DNA from: Novosphingopyxis sp038234155
GTDB lineage: Bacteria > Pseudomonadota > Alphaproteobacteria > Sphingomonadales > Sphingomonadaceae
Direction: 5' to 3'
Length of the DNA: 64,000 nucleotides
Assembly (NCBI GenBank): GCA_038234155.1
Contig: JBBSUT010000002.1
Span: forward strand, 12,744 to 76,743
A program made the position numbers and the translations under genes. The notes below the pieces were generated by a model. That model was not told where the DNA came from and did no database searches. It saw only the letters and a program-made list of their open reading frames with translations. This document shows positions 1 through 6,979 of this stretch, piece by piece (position 1 is the first letter of the stretch; every line of letters starts with the position of its first letter).

Positions 1-241
1 GCAAGCGTTCAAGCGGCGAACCGGGCGGCGGCGCGGCGAAGCTGGCGGTTACCCGCGCGCGCTCGGCCCCCTGCCGCACCAACCCGCTGTCGGCGCGCGC
101 GCCCAGCGCCAAGCCCAGCGAATCGAGCAGAATGGACTTGCCCGCGCCGGTTTCTCCGGTGAGCACGCTGAGCCCGCCCTCGAATTCCAGATCAAGCGCC
201 TCGATCAGAACGACATCGCGGATAGACAGCGCGGTTAGCAT
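1..241 (-). CDS. recN: DNA repair protein RecN (N-terminal part, cut by window edge)
   Basis: The gene starts at an ATG at 241 and runs off the left edge, so only the first 80 residues are visible. They hold the hallmark start of an SMC-like ATPase: a short beta-rich N-terminus (LSIRDVVLIEALDLEF) followed by the Walker A motif GETGAGKS and the segment LDSLGLALGARAD. RecN is a cohesin-like ATPase acting in double-strand break repair with RecA. It lies 73 nt downstream of bamD on the same strand, so the two may be co-transcribed. Identification from the N-terminus alone is strong because the sequence around Walker A is characteristic of RecN rather than RecF or SMC. Confidence 0.93.
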   Translation of the reverse strand, partial: MLTALSIRDVVLIEALDLEFEGGLSVLTGETGAGKSILLDSLGLALGARADSGLVRQGAERARVTASFAAPPPGSPLERL

Positions 242-314
242 GGATAAGCCCTACCCGCTTGGGCAGACAAGGGGAATAGAGCGTGAACGCAGGCCGCGCG
301 CGGGCGGCACCGCA

Positions 315-1103
315 TCAGACGTAGCTTGGTGCCTTATCCTGCATAAGTTCATAGGCGCGCTCATACCATTTGCTGCCCGGATAATTATTGCCGAGAACGG
401 CGGCGGCCTTTTTCGCCTCCTCCGGAATGCCGAGGGACAGATAGGATTCGACCAGCCGGTACAACGCCTCAGGCGCGTGCGTCGTCGTCTGATATTTGTC
501 GACCACCTCGCGAAAGCGCAGCGTGGCGGCGAGCCACTGGTTGCGCCGTTCGTAGAACCGCCCGATTTCCATTTCCTTGCCGGCCAAGTGATCATTCACC
601 AGATCGATCTTGAGCGCGGCATCGGAAGCGTAGCGCGTTTCTGGGTAGCGGCGCTGCACCTCGCCCAGCGCGGCCAGCGCCTGCTCGGTCACGCTCTGGT
701 CCCGCCGCACGTCGGTGATCTGCTCATAATAGCTGATGCCGATCAGATAATAGGCGTAAGCCGCGTCCTTGTTGCCGGGGTGGATCGACAGGAAACGCTG
801 TGATGCCTCGATCGCCTTGGTATAATCGCTCGCCTGATAATAGCTGAACGCACTCATCAGCTGCGCGCGCCGAGCCCAGGGCGAATAGGGATGCTGACGC
901 TCCACCTCGTCGAACAAGGCAGCGGCGACCTTGTACTGGTTCTTGTCCAGCCGATCCTTGGCCGCGTTGTACAACGTCCCGACGTCGCGCGCGACATAGG
1001 CTGTATCGGCTGATTTGCTGCCACCAATGCCGAGCGTGGAACAGCCGGAAAGCAAGCCAATGGTGAGCGCGAGCGCGCCGGTGCGAAAGATCGTTCTGGT
1101 CAT
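315..1103 (-). CDS. bamD: outer membrane assembly lipoprotein BamD
   Basis: BamD is the essential lipoprotein of the BAM complex, which inserts beta-barrel proteins into the outer membrane. The 262-residue product has a type II signal peptide ending in the lipobox LLSGC, with the lipidated Cys at residue 21, then TPR-like helical repeats (for example KVAAALFDEVERQHPYS and YTKAIEASQRFL). Length fits the family. I chose the ATG at 1103 over an upstream in-frame start at 1202 because it is preceded by AGGGAA at good spacing and begins exactly at the signal peptide. recN follows downstream on the same strand. Confidence 0.94.
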   Translation of the reverse strand: MTRTIFRTGALALTIGLLSGCSTLGIGGSKSADTAYVARDVGTLYNAAKDRLDKNQYKVAAALFDEVERQHPYSPWARRAQLMSAFSYYQASDYTKAIEASQRFLSIHPGNKDAAYAYYLIGISYYEQITDVRRDQSVTEQALAALGEVQRRYPETRYASDAALKIDLVNDHLAGKEMEIGRFYERRNQWLAATLRFREVVDKYQTTTHAPEALYRLVESYLSLGIPEEAKKAAAVLGNNYPGSKWYERAYELMQDKAPSYV

Positions 1104-1327
1104 GTCCGGTTCCCTAGCCTGCCGAGCGGGCGAGGCCAAGCCGTAAGCGTGGCCGGCTGTACGCCCGATGAAGGCAGGGCCGCTCAGCGGTCCGGATCGC
1201 ACGCCGCGTACTGAACAATTTTACCACGTCCCGTCAGCATTTGTTGAACCATGGTCCCCCACAATGAGCTCTGAAGCAAAAGGGGTGGAAACCAAACACG
1301 TGGGGACGTGACCAGGGAATAGACGTA

Positions 1328-1948
1328 ATGCTCGACCTTTCGAATCGCGAACCGATATGCCTTGCCGAGGAACGCCGGCTAATCGCGCTTTACGCGCTGT
1401 ACCGGATGGACGCGCCAGGCGATCCGCTGCTGCAGGCAATCGTGGTTCACGCCGCTGCGCTGTTCGACGCGCCGATCGGCTGCATCGCATTGGTGGACCG
1501 CAACCACCAGATGTTTATCGCGCGCCTGGGGATCGATATGATGCAGACCAACCGCAGCTGGTCCTTTTCCACCCATGCGATACAGAACGCAGGACCATAT
1601 GAGATCGTCGATCCCGCCCGGCACGACATCTTTGCGGCCAATCCGCTGGTATTGGGTGCGCCCCATGTCCGCTATTACTGCGCCGCGCCGCTGCAACTGG
1701 CCAATGGGCGGCGCGTCGGCACACTGAGTGTGGTCGACGACCGGCAGCGGCCTGCCGCCACGCCGCAACAGCGCGCTGCGTTGTCCGTGCTGGCGGCAGA
1801 GGCGGTCGACCGGCTTACAACGCTGGCGGCCGAGGCGCGTCCCCGGGACACCGACGATAGGGACTGTATGGTCCAAGCACGCCGCCGCCAACCTGCGCAT
1901 GCCCATCCGGGCTTCGCTTCGCTCTGCGGCAGCCTGATCGCGGCCTGA
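1328..1948 (+). CDS. stand-alone GAF domain protein
   Basis: A 206-residue protein made almost entirely of one GAF domain (about residues 30-165): an alpha segment, the strand around PIGCIALVDRNHQMF, and the closing strands YYCAAPLQLANGRRVGTLSVVD. GAF domains bind small ligands or chromophores and usually sit in front of GGDEF, kinase or other output domains; no output domain is present here. The C-terminal 40 residues are basic, of low complexity and probably unstructured. AGGGA lies about 10 nt before the ATG, and a small inverted repeat (CACGT-GGGG-ACGTG, 1297-1310) lies just upstream. It converges with pnp across a shared terminator. Ligand and role unknown. Confidence 0.8.
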   Translation: MLDLSNREPICLAEERRLIALYALYRMDAPGDPLLQAIVVHAAALFDAPIGCIALVDRNHQMFIARLGIDMMQTNRSWSFSTHAIQNAGPYEIVDPARHDIFAANPLVLGAPHVRYYCAAPLQLANGRRVGTLSVVDDRQRPAATPQQRAALSVLAAEAVDRLTTLAAEARPRDTDDRDCMVQARRRQPAHAHPGFASLCGSLIAA

Positions 1949-2010
1949 CGCCGTTCTATATCGGCAACCCACACAGGCTGCGACCACGAACTGACTGTAA
2001 AAAAAGATCA

Positions 2011-2040
2011 AAAAAAGGGCGCCGGATCTACCGGCGCCCC
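2011..2040. terminator. bidirectional intrinsic terminator between GAF gene and pnp
   Basis: A perfect 9-bp stem (GGGCGCCGG at 2017-2025 with CCGGCGCCC at 2031-2039) with a 5-nt loop. On the minus strand it is followed by two runs of six T, ending the pnp transcript; on the plus strand it is followed by a weaker T-rich stretch, serving the converging GAF gene. Confidence 0.85.
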
Positions 2041-2068
2041 GTTTTCTTTGCGTTCGCCAGCGACCGGA

Positions 2069-4372
2069 TCAGTCGTTGGTGATGAAGTCGGGCAGACCGG
2101 CGACCTCGCCCTTCGCACCATCATCGCCGCCGCCGCCGTCACGACCGCCGCGCGGACCGCGCCCACGGCCACGCGGACCACCGCGACCACCGTCTCCGTC
2201 ACCGCGTGGCTTGCGATCGCCGCGATCGCTGCGGCCTTCGCTACGGCCCTCGCGTGGCGGACGGCTGTCCTCCAGCTCTTCGCCGGTTTCCTGATCGACC
2301 ACCCGCATCGACAGGCGCACCTTACCGCGCTGATCGATCTCGAGCACCTTGACCTTGACTTCCTGCCCTTCGGACAGGACGTCAGCGACCTTTTCCACGC
2401 GTTCGTTCTTGATCTCCGATACGTGGACCAGACCGTCCTTGCCGCCCATGAAGTTCACGAACGCGCCAAAATCGACGAGGTTGACGACTTTACCGTTGTA
2501 GACCTTCCCCACTTCGGCCTCTTCCACAATGCCTTCGATCCAGCGCTTGGCCGCTTCGATTTGGGCAACGTCGGAAGACGAGATCTTGATCACACCGTCA
2601 TCGTCGATGTCGACCTTGGCGCCGGTTTCCGCGACGATCTCGCGGATGACCTTGCCGCCCGTGCCAATGATGTCACGGATCTTGGTCTTGTCGATCTGCA
2701 TCGTCTCGATGCGGGGCGCGAAGTCCGACAGTTCCTGGCGGGTGCCGCCAAGCGCTTCGTTCATTTTGCCCAGAATGTGCGCGCGGCCTTCCTTGGCCTG
2801 CGCCAGCGCGGTCTTCATGATCTCCTCGGTGATCCCGGCGACCTTGATGTCCATCTGGAGCGAGGTGATGCCCTGCTCAGTACCGGCCACCTTGAAGTCC
2901 ATATCGCCCAGATGATCCTCGTCACCCAGAATGTCCGACAGGACGGTAAAGTCATCGCCTTCCAGGATGAGGCCCATGGCGATGCCCGAAACCGGGCGCT
3001 TCAGCGGCACGCCCGCGTCCATCATCGCCAGCGAACCACCGCACACGGTCGCCATCGAGGACGAGCCGTTGCTCTCGGTGATGTCTGAAAGAACGCGGAT
3101 GGTGTAGGGAAATTCGTCCATGTCGGGCAGCACGGGGCGCAGCGCGCGCCATGCCAGCTTGCCGTGCCCGGTTTCGCGGCGGCTGGTGAAGCCGAAGCGG
3201 CCCACTTCGCCGACCGAATAGGGTGGGAAATTATAATGCAGCATGAAGCGCTCATAGCTGAGGCCCTCCAGACCGTCGATCATCTGTTCGGCGTCCTTCG
3301 TGCCAAGCGTGGTGGTGCAGATGGCCTGCGTCTCGCCGCGCGTGAACAGCGCCGAACCATGGGCGCGGGGCAGGAAATGCACCATCGCCTCGATCGGCCG
3401 GATCTCGTTGGTCTTGCGGCCATCGATACGGCTGCCGTCCTTGAGGATGGCACCGCGCACGATATCAGCTTCCAACTTCTTGACCATCTTGCCGGCAGTC
3501 ATCTGCTGCTGCCCATCGGCATCGGCATAGTGCGCCTTCGCTTTGTCACGCGCCATATTGAGCGCGTTCGATCGCTCGGACTTGTCGGTGAGCTTGTAGG
3601 CGGCGGCAATGTCCTTGCCGATCAGACCTTTCAGCTCTTTCTTGACCGCATCATTGCCGTCGGAGCTTTTGACTTCCCACGGCTCCTTTGCGGCCTTCTC
3701 GGCCAAATCGATGATCGCGTTGATCACTGGCTTGATGTGCTGATGCGCAAACATCACTGCACCAAGCATGATTTCTTCGTCCAGTTCCTTGGCTTCGGAT
3801 TCCACCATCATCACGGCGTCGCCGGTAGCAGCAATGACCAAGTCGAGCTCGCCCTCTTCCTTGATGCTCGAGAGGCTGGGATTGAGCTGATATTCGCCGT
3901 TCTGATAACCAACGCGTGCGCCGCCGATCGGGCCCATGAAAGGCAGACCGGATATGGTCAGCGCCGCAGACGCCGCGATCAGCGCCAGGATATCAGGCTC
4001 AGTCTCGCCATCATAGCTAAGGACCTGGCAGATCACGTTGATTTCATTGTAGAAACCTTCCGGGAACAGCGGGCGCACCGGACGGTCGATGAGACGGCTC
4101 GTGAGCGTCTCCTTTTCCGTGGCGCGGCCTTCACGCTTGAAGAAGCCGCCCGGAATGCGTCCGGCGGCCGAGAACTTTTCCTGATAGTGGACGGTGAGCG
4201 GGAAAAAGTCCTGCCCATCGCGAACCGATTTGGCGGCGGTCACGGCGCACAACACAACGGTGTCGCCATAAGTGGCCAGCACGGCGCCGTCGGCCTGACG
4301 GGCGATGCGGCCGGTTTCCAGAGTGAGGGTCTTGCCGCCCCATTCCAGCTCTACTTTTTGCGTATCGAACAT
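2069..4372 (-). CDS. pnp: polyribonucleotide nucleotidyltransferase (PNPase)
   Basis: PNPase degrades RNA 3' to 5' by phosphorolysis and is a partner of the RNA degradosome. The 767-residue protein has two RNase PH domains (about 1-230 and 300-545), a KH domain with the GxxG loop IIGTGGKVI near residue 565, and an S1 domain (about 625-695). After S1 comes a tail of roughly 65 residues very rich in Arg, Gly and Asp with repeated RGG/GRG steps, ending in GLPDFITND; this looks like an RGG-type RNA-binding tail. It is the last gene of the nusA operon, with a terminator between rpsO and pnp as well as one after pnp. Confidence 0.97.
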   Translation of the reverse strand: MFDTQKVELEWGGKTLTLETGRIARQADGAVLATYGDTVVLCAVTAAKSVRDGQDFFPLTVHYQEKFSAAGRIPGGFFKREGRATEKETLTSRLIDRPVRPLFPEGFYNEINVICQVLSYDGETEPDILALIAASAALTISGLPFMGPIGGARVGYQNGEYQLNPSLSSIKEEGELDLVIAATGDAVMMVESEAKELDEEIMLGAVMFAHQHIKPVINAIIDLAEKAAKEPWEVKSSDGNDAVKKELKGLIGKDIAAAYKLTDKSERSNALNMARDKAKAHYADADGQQQMTAGKMVKKLEADIVRGAILKDGSRIDGRKTNEIRPIEAMVHFLPRAHGSALFTRGETQAICTTTLGTKDAEQMIDGLEGLSYERFMLHYNFPPYSVGEVGRFGFTSRRETGHGKLAWRALRPVLPDMDEFPYTIRVLSDITESNGSSSMATVCGGSLAMMDAGVPLKRPVSGIAMGLILEGDDFTVLSDILGDEDHLGDMDFKVAGTEQGITSLQMDIKVAGITEEIMKTALAQAKEGRAHILGKMNEALGGTRQELSDFAPRIETMQIDKTKIRDIIGTGGKVIREIVAETGAKVDIDDDGVIKISSSDVAQIEAAKRWIEGIVEEAEVGKVYNGKVVNLVDFGAFVNFMGGKDGLVHVSEIKNERVEKVADVLSEGQEVKVKVLEIDQRGKVRLSMRVVDQETGEELEDSRPPREGRSEGRSDRGDRKPRGDGDGGRGGPRGRGRGPRGGRDGGGGDDGAKGEVAGLPDFITND

Positions 4373-4544
4373 ATGATTTCCTTCTGAACCCTTCCGCCAG
4401 ATTGCGCGAAGGGGCCTCTTGTTTCCGCACGGGTCCGGCGCGGATCGGATATGGGCTACTATGCGCCCGGTGGGCCGTCCGCCTCATTGCGGAGAGCCCC
4501 GTTCATGTGAGTCTTGTAACGGGAACAAAGTCACAGGAACAAAC

Positions 4545-4576
4545 AAAAAACGGCCCCGCTAGGCGGAGCCGTCTTT
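4545..4576 (-). terminator. intrinsic terminator/attenuator between rpsO and pnp
   Basis: On the minus strand a 10-bp stem with one G-U pair (4550-4559 with 4563-4572, loop CTA) is followed by a run of six T at 4545-4550. It lies directly after the rpsO stop codon and before pnp, so it should end part of the transcripts and make pnp depend on read-through or its own promoter. Confidence 0.8.
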
Positions 4577-4582
4577 TAATTC

Positions 4583-4852
4583 TTACTTGCGCAGGCCGAG
4601 CTTCTTGATCAAATCAGCATAGCGCTGCTCGTCCTTCTTGCGGAGATAATCCAGCAAGGAGCGGCGCTTGTTGACCATGGCCAGCAATCCGCGGCGCGAA
4701 TGATTGTCCTTGTGGTTATCCTTGAAGTGATCGGTGAGGTTGTTGATGCGATCAGTCAGGATCGCGACCTGCACTTCGGGAGAACCCGTATCGCCCTTCT
4801 GACGAGCGTTGTCGTTGATGACTTCCTGCTTGCGTTCTGCAGTGATCGACAT
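4583..4852 (-). CDS. rpsO: 30S ribosomal protein S15
   Basis: An 89-residue protein with the S15 signature: the N-terminus MSITAERKQEVINDNARQ, the 16S rRNA-contact helix segment LTDRINNLTDHFKDNHKDNHSRRGLL, and the C-terminal YADLIKKLGLRK. S15 is a primary binder of 16S rRNA in the platform of the small subunit. It lies 21 nt downstream of truB in the nusA-pnp operon, the conserved truB-rpsO-pnp order of proteobacteria. Confidence 0.98.
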   Translation of the reverse strand: MSITAERKQEVINDNARQKGDTGSPEVQVAILTDRINNLTDHFKDNHKDNHSRRGLLAMVNKRRSLLDYLRKKDEQRYADLIKKLGLRK

Positions 4853-4873
4853 AAATTCCGTTTCCTTCGAACA

Positions 4874-5911
4874 TCATAAATTGAAACCACGGACGATGCG
4901 GAGGTCTCCGCTGGTAATTTCGACCAGCGCGACGGGGACGTTATCCTCGCTTCGCGCCAGTTTCATACCGTCGTCTGCGGCAATCCCGGATAGAAGACGG
5001 CCCTGTCGGACCGCATGTGCCTCTCCGGGCGTGAGGGAAAGAGCCGGGATGTCGTCCAGCCCTGCCTCGAGTGGCAAAAGTGCTTCCTCAAGCGCGGCCC
5101 CATGACCGAGATCGGCCAGCTTGTCCAGCGAAATCGCGGAATCCAGCGCGAAGGGCCCCGCGCGGAGCCTCCTCAACATGGTGACGTGACCGTAACAATC
5201 AAGGGCGCGCGCAATGTCGCGCGCCAAGCTGCGGATATAGGTGCCTTTGGAAACGTGAGCGGTAAGAGTGATGCTGTTTAGAACCTCCCCGGTCACGGGG
5301 AGGGGCACCGCTGCCAAGGGCGGGGGTGGAGGGGCACCATCCTCTCCGCACTTCGGAAGTTGAGGCGCCTGCCTCTCCGCCATTTTCTTCGCAAGCGGTT
5401 CCCCTTCCCATTCAGGAGAGGATTTTAGGGTCAAAGCATGCACCGTCACGCCGCGCATTTTCATCTCCACCGGTTCCCCGGCGCGCGCCAGATCATAGGC
5501 GCGCCGCCCGTCAATCTTGAGCGCGGAATATTTGGGTGGGATCTGCTCGATCGGGCCAATGAAGCGCGGCAGCGCCGCCTCGACCGCTGCCAGCGTAGGC
5601 CGCGCATCGCTACTCTCGGTCACCGCCCCCTCAGCGTCGAGCGTCTCGGTTTCCACCCCGAAGCCGATGGTGAATTCATAGATCTTGCTCGCGTCCAGCA
5701 TGCGCCCGGCCAGCTTGGTTGCCTCGCCCAGCGCGATCGGCAGCACGCCGGTGGCCAGCGGATCGAGCGTGCCGCCATGGCCGACTTTGCATCTGGCATA
5801 GCCACCCGCGCGAAGGGCACGCTTCACCAAACTGACACCCAAGGTGGAGCCGACACCTAGCGGCTTGTCTAGAACCAGCCATCCATTCAGACGACCGCCG
5901 CCATCAGACAC
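4874..5911 (-). CDS. truB: tRNA pseudouridine(55) synthase TruB with an in-frame palindrome-derived insert
   Basis: TruB converts U55 in the T-loop of tRNA to pseudouridine. Visible motifs are NGWLVLDKPLG at the N-terminus, the catalytic loop GHGGTLDPLATGVL with Asp50, IPPKYSALKIDGRRAYDLAR, and SKGTYIRSLARDIARAL. The 345-residue protein is longer than usual because about 48 residues (164-211), rich in Pro, Ala, Glu and Lys, sit between a beta strand (VTVHALTL) and the strand before SKGTYIRSL; the DNA there is a GC-rich palindromic repeat. The GTG start at 5911 overlaps the tdk stop by 8 nt and opens with residues SDGGGRLNGW; a longer ATG start at 6010 would lie deep inside tdk and is less likely. 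Confidence 0.94.
   Translation of the reverse strand: MSDGGGRLNGWLVLDKPLGVGSTLGVSLVKRALRAGGYARCKVGHGGTLDPLATGVLPIALGEATKLAGRMLDASKIYEFTIGFGVETETLDAEGAVTESSDARPTLAAVEAALPRFIGPIEQIPPKYSALKIDGRRAYDLARAGEPVEMKMRGVTVHALTLKSSPEWEGEPLAKKMAERQAPQLPKCGEDGAPPPPPLAAVPLPVTGEVLNSITLTAHVSKGTYIRSLARDIARALDCYGHVTMLRRLRAGPFALDSAISLDKLADLGHGAALEEALLPLEAGLDDIPALSLTPGEAHAVRQGRLLSGIAADDGMKLARSEDNVPVALVEITSGDLRIVRGFNL
5279..5425. repeat. GC-rich palindromic element inside truB
   Basis: About 145 bp that interrupt the conserved TruB reading frame without breaking it. One end holds a perfect 8-bp hairpin (CCTCCCCG at 5284-5291, loop GTCA, CGGGGAGG at 5296-5303), followed by a GGGCGGGGGTGGAGGGGC block and then C/T-rich half-sites (CCTCTCCGC, CTCTCCGCC, CCCTTCCC, GGAGAGGA). 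The same vocabulary (CCCCTCCC arms plus a GGGGGTGG core) recurs at 62757-62896. It encodes TruB residues about 164-211. Boundaries are approximate and come from where the protein leaves and rejoins the family pattern. Confidence 0.65.
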
Positions 5912-6482
5912 GCAGCTTCTCCATAAAATGGCGACGACACAAGGCGAGATAGCGTTCCTCGCCGCCGATCTCGGTTTGCGCGCCTTCATGCACCGTTTTT
6001 CCGGCGGCATCGACGCGCAGGTTCATCGTCGCCTTGCGCCCGCATTCGCACACTGCTTTCAGTTCAATAAGGGCGTCGGCGATGCCCAGCAGTGCGGCAG
6101 CGCCCGGAAACAGTTCGGCCTGAAAATCGGTGCGCAGACCGTAGCAGAGAACGGGGATGTCCTGCTCATCTGCCAGGCGCGCGCACTGGAACACCTGATC
6201 GCGCAACAGAAACTGCGCCTCGTCGATTAGCACGCATGCAATCGGCTCCGCCCCGTGCTGGTGCATTACCGCAGCGTACAGATCGGTGCCGCCATGAAAT
6301 CGGTGCGCCTCGCTGCTCAATCCGATGCGGCTGCTGATCGCGCCGAAGCCAGGCCGATCGTCGATCGCCGTGGTCCACAACATCACCGCCATGCCGCGCT
6401 CGCGATAATTGAACGCAGTCTGCAAAAGCATGGACGATTTACCCGCGTTCATGCTGGCATAATAAAAATAGAGCTTGGCCAT
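5904..6482 (-). CDS. tdk: thymidine kinase (type II, zinc-containing)
   Basis: Phosphorylates thymidine to dTMP for salvage. The 192-residue product has the P-loop SMNAGKSS at residues 10-17, the Walker B-like IDEAQF, and four zinc ligands in the C-terminal lasso region (CECG and CRRH), matching the tetrameric type II thymidine kinase family. It is embedded in the nusA-pnp operon: 45 nt after rbfA, and its last codons overlap the GTG of truB by 8 nt, so truB translation is probably coupled to tdk. tdk is not a usual member of this operon in better-known proteobacteria. Confidence 0.95.
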   Translation of the reverse strand: MAKLYFYYASMNAGKSSMLLQTAFNYRERGMAVMLWTTAIDDRPGFGAISSRIGLSSEAHRFHGGTDLYAAVMHQHGAEPIACVLIDEAQFLLRDQVFQCARLADEQDIPVLCYGLRTDFQAELFPGAAALLGIADALIELKAVCECGRKATMNLRVDAAGKTVHEGAQTEIGGEERYLALCRRHFMEKLRV

Positions 6483-6527
6483 GGGCTGGTCCCCTAACCC
6501 GGTTCCGTGTGTTCGAGAAGGACTCGG

Positions 6528-6941
6528 TCAGTCCTGCGGGTTCTCGCCCTCGCCCAGGTCCTGCGCGACCTTGGGATTGCGCAGCAACGCGTCGATATGC
6601 GCGCCTTCATCAAAACTTTCGTCCGGGAGAAATTTCAGCTCAGCGGCATATTTCATGCGCACCCGCTTGGAAACCTCGCCCTTCAGATAGCCGGCATTGT
6701 CCTTAAGCGCGGCGCCAATTTCCTCTTCCTTCTGGCCAAGCAGAGGCTTGAAGAAGACGGTCGCATGACGAAGGTCCGGCGACATCCGGACCTCGGTGAT
6801 CGAGATCGGCGAGCCAGCCAGCCGCGGATCGTGCACATCGTCCCGATGGAGAAGTTCGCTTAGGATATGGCGCATCTGCTCGCCGACCCGCAGCGTGCGA
6901 ATCATGCGGCCTTCGGAGTTCGTATCGTTATATTTGGCCAT
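6528..6941 (-). CDS. rbfA: 30S ribosome-binding factor A
   Basis: RbfA is a KH-fold cold-shock factor needed for late 16S rRNA maturation. The 137-residue protein shows RVGEQMRHILSELLHR, the strand segment ITEVRMSPDLRHATVFF, and the C-terminal RMKYAAELKFLPDESFDEGAHIDALL typical of the family. Two in-frame ATGs lie 6 nt apart (6947 and 6941); the Shine-Dalgarno GGAGGAG abuts the first directly and lies 6 nt before the second, so I take 6941. It follows infB by 38 nt; the SD-containing spacer includes a short imperfect CCCTCCCGC/GCGGAAAGGG palindrome. Confidence 0.93.
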   Translation of the reverse strand: MAKYNDTNSEGRMIRTLRVGEQMRHILSELLHRDDVHDPRLAGSPISITEVRMSPDLRHATVFFKPLLGQKEEEIGAALKDNAGYLKGEVSKRVRMKYAAELKFLPDESFDEGAHIDALLRNPKVAQDLGEGENPQD

Positions 6942-6979
6942 GAACATCTCCTCCCTCCCGCAAGCGGAAAGGGAATGGA

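Noticed and set aside
3164..4387. Long open frame on the plus strand opposite pnp (also opposite infB at 7409-8872 and parC at 19328-21337).
   Set aside because: These follow from high-GC codon bias of the real genes on the other strand; no family similarity, no SD and His/Arg/Asp-rich translations.
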